64,000 nt of DNA from JBBDRJ01 sp963766295 (GTDB taxonomy: Bacteria > Actinomycetota > JAICYB01), in the NCBI GenBank assembly GCA_963766295.1, contig CAVXYW010000002.1, positions 744,001-808,000 of the forward strand, read 5' to 3'. Each line of letters begins with the position of its first letter. The first letter of the stretch is position 1. Below, piece after piece: positions 58,387 to 64,000 of the stretch. Made by a program: the position numbers and the translations under genes. The notes below the pieces were generated by a model. The model made no database searches. It was not told the origin of the DNA and worked only from the letters and a program-made list of their open reading frames with translations.

Positions 58387-59181
58387 GTGAGTACCGGGAT
58401 CGATTGGCTCGGCCTTGAGTGGTTAGGCGACGACGAGTGGCTGTTGCCGGTTACCGACGGCGTCAGATCGGGAGCCCGCGCTCTCTTCGGAGGATGCGCT
58501 ACAGCGGCAGCGATCGTCATCGCTCAAGAACTCGCTGCACAGCCGATCGTGTTCGCTGCGAGTCACTTCGGCTCTATGGCTCCGCTCGGAACTACGGCGA
58601 ACATCAAGTCGCGCGTCATCGTCGCCGGAAGAACCACCACTCATCTCGAGGTCGAGGGGACGGTCGACGGTCAGCATTCCTTCCTGACGCGATTGACTGC
58701 CGGCGAGCGTCCGGCGAAGGAGAAGGAAGGGCAGTGGGTGTACCCGGCTAGAGCGGCGTCACTCGAAGAAAGCGAGCCGTTTTTGCATCCTGTCCATAAC
58801 GAAACGTGGGCCGGACGCTTCGAATGGCGATTGGCCGGGACGTCTAGAGAGAACAGGCCCGTCGCTTCTTGGTGGGTCAGACCGAAGGAGCCACTCGATC
58901 CGATCGCCGCGGCAACGATCTTGGTCGACTACGTCACTTATGGAATAGGGAGAGCCCTCGATACGCCGATCGGTGGACTGAGCATCGACAACGTCGTTCG
59001 TGTGCATCAGGTCACAGAGGCCGACTGGTACCTGCTTCAGGTGATGCCCGAAGCGATCTCGGACGGGCTCGGCTACGGAACGGCTCGCCTATACGCGGAC
59101 GGTAAGCTCGTGATGACGGGCACGCAGTCAATCGTCGTGATGGACTGGGATTGGCGTCTCCCGAGCGAACGAGAGAGCTAA
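58387..59181 (+). CDS. Acyl-CoA thioesterase-like (double hot-dog) protein
   Basis: A 264-residue protein: DWLGLEWLGDDEWLLPVTDGVRS, LFGGCATAAAIVIAQEL and SHFGSMAPLGTTANIKSRV form the first hot-dog half; FEWRLAGTSRENRPVASWWVRPKEP and ILVDYVTYGIGRAL the second. This fits TesB/thioesterase-like superfamily members. The GTG at 58387 has GGGGAG upstream. Its end overlaps the penicillin-binding protein end by 4 nt. Substrate, probably an acyl-CoA. Confidence 0.78.
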   Translation: MSTGIDWLGLEWLGDDEWLLPVTDGVRSGARALFGGCATAAAIVIAQELAAQPIVFAASHFGSMAPLGTTANIKSRVIVAGRTTTHLEVEGTVDGQHSFLTRLTAGERPAKEKEGQWVYPARAASLEESEPFLHPVHNETWAGRFEWRLAGTSRENRPVASWWVRPKEPLDPIAAATILVDYVTYGIGRALDTPIGGLSIDNVVRVHQVTEADWYLLQVMPEAISDGLGYGTARLYADGKLVMTGTQSIVVMDWDWRLPSERES

Positions 59182-61559
59182 CAGACTGCGCGGCTGCGCC
59201 AGACGTGGGTCTCGCCGCCGACCTTTTCTTCCTTCCAGACGCGGATCCCGTTTCCGCCACCCGGAGGACACGCTCGGTGCACGACGATCCGTTCACCCGA
59301 CCTCTCGCGCCTGAGGAGTTCTCCGAGCTCGGATGTCTCACCAGTCTTCTCCTCGCCCTTGATGGGCTTGAGTTTCACCGACGGTCCGAACAGTTTCTGG
59401 GGAGCGTCGGGGAATCCTTTCGGAGATCGACCGTGCAGCGTCGGAGCCATTGCCTCGTGCCACAGCCGCGCCGGGTACGAGCCGCCGGTGATCTTCCTCG
59501 GATAGCCGTTGCCCGGAACCATGGACTCCACCGTCGGGTTGCCCATCCACACCACGGTCGTTAGCTCGGGGGTGTAGCCGGCGAACCATGCATCGCGCCA
59601 CATCTGCGATGTCCCGGTCTTGCCCGCGACCGTGTGCCCGTTTATCTGCGCAGCCGTACCTGTTCCGCGTTCTACGGCCTGTCGCAATACGTGCGCCATG
59701 CCGCGCGCGGTATCGGATGAGATGGCCCTGCGCCTTTCGGGCTCCGCGTCGTAAAGCACTTTCCCGTCCGCATCCACGATCTTGGTGACGAGGGTCGGAC
59801 GGACGTATACGCCGTCGTTGGCAAAGGTCGCATACGCCCCGGCCATGTCCAAGGGCGAAACCTCTTTGGCACCGAGGGCGACGGCAGGGATGTTCTCGGC
59901 CGGCGTGCACCTTCCAACCTTGTTGAAGTCGTCCCCGCATCGATCCTTGAGCTCATCCGGTGTCGGGAACGAGATCCCGAGCTTCCGGGCCATCTCGGCG
60001 ACCTTCTTACTGCCGGCGAGACTTTCGCCGTCGCCGAGGTACTGAACCTCGAGACGAGCGTAAGCCGCGTTGACGGAACGCACGGTCGCGTCTACGACGC
60101 TCATGGTTCCGCCGGCCGACCCTTCGTAGTTCTCAACCTTCCACTCGTCGTTTTCGTCGAGGCGCACCTTGAAGGGTGAGCCGTCCAACGTCTGGCGCAG
60201 CGAAAGCCCTTTCTCGAGTGCGGCGGCCAGGACGATCGGCTTGAAGGAGGATCCCGGCTGTCTACCGCTGCCGCCGGCGAGGGAGCCGAGCGCGAGGTTC
60301 ACCTTCGCGTGCCGGCAGATGGGATTGGTGGAGGACGGATCTTCACAAGACTCGGGGTAGTAGTCGCGCCCGCCGATCAAGGCCCTGATTCGACCACTGC
60401 CGGGTTCGACCGTGACGAGAGCGGCTGATGCTTTCGGCAGCACACCGTCGGGCAGCTGCGAGCTCATGGCCCGCTCGGCGTTTTCTTGAATCTCAGGATC
60501 GAGCGCTGTGTGGATCTTCAAGCCGTTGCGGTATACGGCCTGAGCCCGCTCCGTGTGCGTGGACCCCAAGAAGTCGAAGCGCTTATCGGGAGCCGCATCT
60601 CCGCGGTTCTTGAGGACGCCGAGTTCGCGAAGGGCTGCGTCCACGTAGAAGGGGTGTTCCCACTTCGGGTCGATCGGCGGTTCGATGCGAACCGGTTCGG
60701 CCCTGGCTTTCTCAACGACGGCGGCAGAAACCAGGCGGACGTTCTTCATGGCGTCGAGAACTATGGAACGTCTTGCGAGCGCGGCCGCCTTTCGCGCCTG
60801 CTGCTCCTCCGGCGCGTCAGAGACGGCGAAGTCGTATCGCGCTGGACTATGTATCAATCCGGCCAGGAGAGCCGACTCGCTCAACGTCAGGTCCGTGACG
60901 TCCTTGCGGAAATAGGAGCGCGCGGCTGCTTGCACTCCGTAAGACCCACGCCCGAAATAAGCCGTGTTCAGATACCTGCTGAGGATCTGATCTTTCGACG
61001 ACACGAGTTCGAGGCCGAAGGCCAAGGTTGTCTCGGTGATCTTTGTGAAGAAGCTCCGAGGCCGTCCATGGAAGTAGAGATTCTTGGCGAGCTGCTGGGT
61101 GATCGTCGACCCGCCTTGTCGATTTCCGCGCAGGTTGTTGTAGAGAGCGCGTGCTGTTCCGCGGAAATCGAGGCCGTTGTGGCGATAAAAGCGCCTGTCT
61201 TCGATCGCTATTACAGCGTCGCGAAGCGACTTTGGGATCTCAGCCAGAGGCACCGGATCCCGGTTGATCTCACCGTGAAGATTGGCGAACGGGGTGCCAT
61301 CGGCAGCGACCAGCTTGCTCGACATCGATGAGCGCAGGAGCGAACTGGAGGCAGTGGTGCTGGATCCCATGGCCGTCGCCAACGTGAACACACCCAAGCC
61401 GATGACCAAGAGAAGGACAAGGGACCCGCCGACGACTAACTGAACCCGTCGAACCCGAACGATGGCCACACGTGTGTTCCGGCGGCGCCGCTCGGGCCCC
61501 CGTTGAGGTGGGCGCGCCGGGGCGTGCGTATCCAAGCTTTTGAGAAAGGTAGCGACCAT
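59178..61559 (-). CDS. Class A penicillin-binding protein (transglycosylase-transpeptidase)
   Basis: Bifunctional peptidoglycan synthase of 793 residues, anchored by an N-terminal membrane helix (VVGGSLVLLLVIGLGVFTLA). The GT51 domain has VIAIEDRRFYRHNGLD with the catalytic Glu, GGSTITQQLAKN and SYGVQAAARSYF. The transpeptidase has the active Ser in QPGSSFKP, SVN in RSVNAAYAR, and the KTGT in VAGKTGTSQM. Basic N-terminal tail, short C-terminal extension. AAAGGGC precedes the ATG. Confidence 0.93.
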   Translation of the reverse strand: MVATFLKSLDTHAPARPPQRGPERRRRNTRVAIVRVRRVQLVVGGSLVLLLVIGLGVFTLATAMGSSTTASSSLLRSSMSSKLVAADGTPFANLHGEINRDPVPLAEIPKSLRDAVIAIEDRRFYRHNGLDFRGTARALYNNLRGNRQGGSTITQQLAKNLYFHGRPRSFFTKITETTLAFGLELVSSKDQILSRYLNTAYFGRGSYGVQAAARSYFRKDVTDLTLSESALLAGLIHSPARYDFAVSDAPEEQQARKAAALARRSIVLDAMKNVRLVSAAVVEKARAEPVRIEPPIDPKWEHPFYVDAALRELGVLKNRGDAAPDKRFDFLGSTHTERAQAVYRNGLKIHTALDPEIQENAERAMSSQLPDGVLPKASAALVTVEPGSGRIRALIGGRDYYPESCEDPSSTNPICRHAKVNLALGSLAGGSGRQPGSSFKPIVLAAALEKGLSLRQTLDGSPFKVRLDENDEWKVENYEGSAGGTMSVVDATVRSVNAAYARLEVQYLGDGESLAGSKKVAEMARKLGISFPTPDELKDRCGDDFNKVGRCTPAENIPAVALGAKEVSPLDMAGAYATFANDGVYVRPTLVTKIVDADGKVLYDAEPERRRAISSDTARGMAHVLRQAVERGTGTAAQINGHTVAGKTGTSQMWRDAWFAGYTPELTTVVWMGNPTVESMVPGNGYPRKITGGSYPARLWHEAMAPTLHGRSPKGFPDAPQKLFGPSVKLKPIKGEEKTGETSELGELLRRERSGERIVVHRACPPGGGNGIRVWKEEKVGGETHVWRSRAVC

Positions 61560-61669
61560 CGTGCCCTTTTCTTTCTAAGCGCGAGGACACTGGTTGCATC
61601 GTCCGACGCGTATTTCTTTCATTCCCTGAACAGCGCATGTCTAATCGTGAATCGGGGAACTAATGACTC

Positions 61670-63190
61670 ATGCTCCGATCGAAACGAATCAACCGCACGG
61701 CCGAGTCACGTAGTGAGCTGATCCCTAAAGCCGTTCAGGACTGGGATCTTCGCAACTATCGCCGGACGGCACGGTGGCACGCGCCCTTGCTCGACCAACT
61801 GTTGCCGCGTTTGAGTCGCCTGGCGGACAAGTCCTTCCTTTGGTCGCTGATCGCCACGCTCCTTAATCGGTTCGGCGGACGACAGGGGAGACGAGCAGGT
61901 CTGCGAGGCCTCTTCGCTCTTGCGCTGGGATCCGCGGTCGGAAACGTGGTGGCCCTCGTTGCGAAGCGCAAACGCCCCGATATCAAAGATGTTCCGAAGC
62001 TTCGGCGCCTCGCCCGGCTCCCGTCCTCGCCTTCCTTCCCCTCCCGCCACACCACATCGGCCTTTGCTTTTGCTGCCGGAGCGACGCTGGAAAATCCTGC
62101 TCTGGCGGTCCCGCTCCTGCCGCTGGCTGCAGCCGTGGGGTATTCGCGTGTGTACGCGGGCGTGCACTACCCCTCCGATGTGATCGCCGGGGCGGCTCTG
62201 GGTTCCGGATTGGCGATCCTCACGCGCCGCTTATGGCCTGTACCACCCCAGGATCCGCCGCGTGCGCGTCCGGAGACGGTTCGTCTGGACGAAAGGCCGG
62301 AAGCGGACGGTACCGGACTCGCCATCGTTTTGAATCCCAGTGCGGGCCCCGGCGATAAGGCCTCCGTTGCCGACGAAATACGCGAGAACCTGCCGGGGGC
62401 CGAGATCATCGAAACGGACGACGACCTTCCGATCGATGTCGCTCTCGAGAAGGCTGCGGCGTCTGGACGAGCTATAGGAATCGCCGGTGGTGATGGTTCG
62501 GTGAATGCCGCCGCGCTGGTTGCTTATGAAAGCGGAAAGCCGTTAGTTGTGTTTCCGACCGGGACTCTGAACCACTTCGCGCGCGACCTCGGCATCGAAT
62601 CAGTGCAGGACGCCGTCGGCGCCGTGCAAAACGGCGAAGCTGTCAGCGTCGACGTAGGTGTCATCGCCGACCGGCCTTTTCTCAATACGGCCAGCATCGG
62701 AAGCTACGTCGAGCTGGTGGATGCGCGTGAACGGCTCGAGGATCGCATCGGCAAGTGGCCGGCCGCCATGGTCGCTCTGCTCACGGTCTTGCGAAACTCT
62801 GAACCCATGCACGTGGAGATAAACGGCTCCCCGCGCCGGATATGGATGGCCTTCATTGGAAACTGCCGGTACAACCCGCACGGCTTCACTCCATCGTGGC
62901 GAGACCACCTGAACGACGGGAAAATCGACATCAGGATCGTGGACGCCAGCTATCCGTTCGCGAGGGTCCGTCTTCTCTGGGCGACCGTGACGGGAACGCT
63001 CCGCAACTGTGCAGCCTACGACTGCCAGCTGGTTCGCGAACCGATACACGTGAAGGCACGGACGGGACCTTTTCGACTCGCCCGCGATGGAGAAACGTTT
63101 ACGGCGCCTGAAGAATTCACGATCCGAAAGGCAGACGAGCGCTTGGTCCTGCTAGTGCCGAAGCGTGGAGAGGACGTCACTCCCGCCTGA
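61670..63190 (+). CDS. PAP2 phosphatase-diacylglycerol/lipid kinase fusion
   Basis: A 506-residue protein in two parts. Residues 50-200 are a PAP2 membrane phosphatase: VAKRKRPD, PSFPSRHTTSAFAF and SRVYAGVHYPSDVIAG give the three catalytic motifs. From about 220 it is a diacylglycerol kinase-type domain: VLNPSAGPGD, GIAGGDGSVNAAAL, PTGTLNHFARDLGI. It could remove phosphate from and re-add it to a lipid. Such fusions recur in actinobacteria. Divergent from the penicillin-binding protein. Confidence 0.85.
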   Translation: MLRSKRINRTAESRSELIPKAVQDWDLRNYRRTARWHAPLLDQLLPRLSRLADKSFLWSLIATLLNRFGGRQGRRAGLRGLFALALGSAVGNVVALVAKRKRPDIKDVPKLRRLARLPSSPSFPSRHTTSAFAFAAGATLENPALAVPLLPLAAAVGYSRVYAGVHYPSDVIAGAALGSGLAILTRRLWPVPPQDPPRARPETVRLDERPEADGTGLAIVLNPSAGPGDKASVADEIRENLPGAEIIETDDDLPIDVALEKAAASGRAIGIAGGDGSVNAAALVAYESGKPLVVFPTGTLNHFARDLGIESVQDAVGAVQNGEAVSVDVGVIADRPFLNTASIGSYVELVDARERLEDRIGKWPAAMVALLTVLRNSEPMHVEINGSPRRIWMAFIGNCRYNPHGFTPSWRDHLNDGKIDIRIVDASYPFARVRLLWATVTGTLRNCAAYDCQLVREPIHVKARTGPFRLARDGETFTAPEEFTIRKADERLVLLVPKRGEDVTPA

Positions 63191-63803
63191 GGTAACGCGC
63201 GACGATAACCGCCGCGATCACGAGGACGGCCACGCCCACTACAGTTATCCAGGGACCTGCCTCGTCGTAAGCCTCGCCCAAGAGCAGCCCCGCGCCGACT
63301 ACCTCGACGATAGAGAGGACGGCACCGGCACCGTCCCACGGTAGGAATTTCCTTGACGGCATGTCTCCGGAGCCCGCTGCAGAGGCGACAACTGTCGAGG
63401 GAAATGCCGCCAGCCGGCCGAGAAGAACCAAGCGAGGCCCTTTCCGTTTGAGCAAACGTTGCATCTTCTTGATCCTGTCGGGACGGAGGATGCGTCCCGC
63501 AGGACCGGGCAGGTTGCCCGACTCGATCTTTTCCGCATACTGGCGGCCGAGATAGTAGAACTGCCATACACCGAGAACGGAAAGCGGCAGCGCCGCTGCC
63601 AAGAGCGGCACCGGATCCACACGATCGAGTCGCCAAAGAAACCCGCCAGCCAAAAGCACCTCTTTGGTCGGGCGCATGAGAACCAGCACGATGAAGTGCT
63701 CCCTGTACAAGAAAGGCGCGAGCGGGATCGCAATCAAACCGATCGCGATCCGAACGACGGCTGCCACGAGCAGCCCTTGACGAAGTCGAGAGGTTTTCTT
63801 CAA
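63177..63803 (-). CDS. DedA/VTT-domain membrane protein
   Basis: A 208-residue membrane protein. The VTT domain is marked by GRLAAFPSTVVASAAGSGDMPSRKF, with the conserved Arg/Gly motif and a membrane re-entry region, and helices AVVRIAIGLIAIPLAP and VVGVAVLVIAAVIVARYL. DedA proteins flip or support undecaprenyl phosphate and other lipids. The start is TTG at 63803 and is unsure. It overlaps the PAP2-kinase fusion by 14 nt. Confidence 0.7.
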   Translation of the reverse strand: MKKTSRLRQGLLVAAVVRIAIGLIAIPLAPFLYREHFIVLVLMRPTKEVLLAGGFLWRLDRVDPVPLLAAALPLSVLGVWQFYYLGRQYAEKIESGNLPGPAGRILRPDRIKKMQRLLKRKGPRLVLLGRLAAFPSTVVASAAGSGDMPSRKFLPWDGAGAVLSIVEVVGAGLLLGEAYDEAGPWITVVGVAVLVIAAVIVARYLRRE

Positions 63804-63851
63804 CTGCCCGTGAAGTCTTTACCCCGCTAGTGAATTGGGCATTCGTAGGAC

Positions 63852-64000
63852 ATGAAAATGTCGGCGTTGCCTGACGCGATCCGCCGCCGGCTGGATCCGG
63901 CGCAGCGCTTCGGGCTGCGACTCACACTTTTCGCGCTGACGATAGTCCTTGTGTTCGTCCCGTTCGGGATCCTTCTCGAGCAAGTAGTGGACGAAGGCTC
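63852..64000 (+). CDS. PAP2-family phosphatase, N-terminus only (continues beyond window)
   Basis: The visible 49 residues (AIRRRLDPAQRFGLRLTLF, then a first membrane helix FALTIVLVFVPFGILLEQVV) fit the start of actinobacterial PAP2-family phosphatases; the motifs lie beyond the edge. It is next to a DedA protein and a PAP2-kinase fusion, so this is a lipid-phosphate neighbourhood. The ATG at 63852 or 63858 may be used. The call is tentative. Confidence 0.55.
   Translation, partial: MKMSALPDAIRRRLDPAQRFGLRLTLFALTIVLVFVPFGILLEQVVDEG

Noticed and set aside
1..64000. Prophage, integrase, insertion sequence or CRISPR
   Set aside because: No matching proteins or repeat arrays were found on either strand.

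Overview
The window comes from a GC-rich actinobacterium (phylum Actinomycetota), probably outside the well-studied Streptomyces and Mycobacterium groups. Evidence: mycothiol-type DinB-like proteins, an F420-type luciferase-like oxidoreductase, the actinobacteria-restricted trio of MSMEG_4193-type phosphatase, DUF3090 and SCO1664-type protein, a CGAAC-N4-GTTCG LexA box at recA, frequent GTG/TTG starts and many GTGA/ATGA stop-start overlaps. RNase Y and the LL-diaminopimelate aminotransferase DapL point to a less typical lineage. Genus and species cannot be told from the sequence.

Layout. 0-9 kb: an edge-truncated branched-chain-type solute-binding lipoprotein, a secreted anchored protein, then an acyl-CoA set (CitE/malyl-CoA-lyase-like, acyl-CoA dehydrogenase, MaoC hydratase) mixed with two DinB/mycothiol-type proteins. 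An ArsR-SRPBCC-SRPBCC operon with an operator over its start codon follows, then a family 2 glycosyltransferase. 8.9-25.9 kb: a housekeeping block, dapA, ftsK, tmk, rodZ-like, rimO, pgsA, cinA, thpR, recA, rny, miaB. It is interrupted at 12-14 kb by small genes, a decayed metallo-beta-lactamase-fold gene, two copies of a structured 31-nt leader element and an LPXTG surface protein. 25.9-43 kb: acyl-CoA ligase, alpha/beta hydrolase, pyrophosphatase, RmlC-like epimerase, MEMO/LigB-like protein, miaA, an ABC-2 exporter operon ending in a kinase-methyltransferase fusion, dapF-dapL, an LLM oxidoreductase, hflX and a KimA-like potassium transporter.

43-64 kb: the three-gene actinobacterial cassette, a murein amidase with a structured upstream region, an MBL hydrolase, a thiolase-SDR-methyltransferase-DUF2332-acetyltransferase run, and a GT4-methyltransferase-alpha/alpha-barrel cluster. 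Then come a Ser/Thr kinase, a methyltransferase-HExxH fusion, a thioesterase, a class A penicillin-binding protein, a PAP2-diacylglycerol-kinase fusion, a DedA protein and an edge-truncated PAP2 phosphatase.

How it fits together: dapA, dapF and dapL supply diaminopimelate for lysine and peptidoglycan. The penicillin-binding protein, amidase, kinase, RodZ-like protein and FtsK act on wall and division. miaA and miaB modify A37 of tRNA, and rimO modifies ribosomal protein S12. pgsA, the PAP2/DGK fusion and the PAP2 fragment handle phospholipid. Four genes (a DinB-like gene, ftsK, rny, miaB) each look broken by exactly one extra base. Because three are normally essential or universal, sequence error is the simplest reading.

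No rRNA, tRNA, CRISPR array, insertion sequence, prophage or integrase was seen. With the 58-residue gene at 12522-12698 included, no stretch longer than about 300 bases lacks a gene. All family names come from reading the sequence by eye, without database searches.
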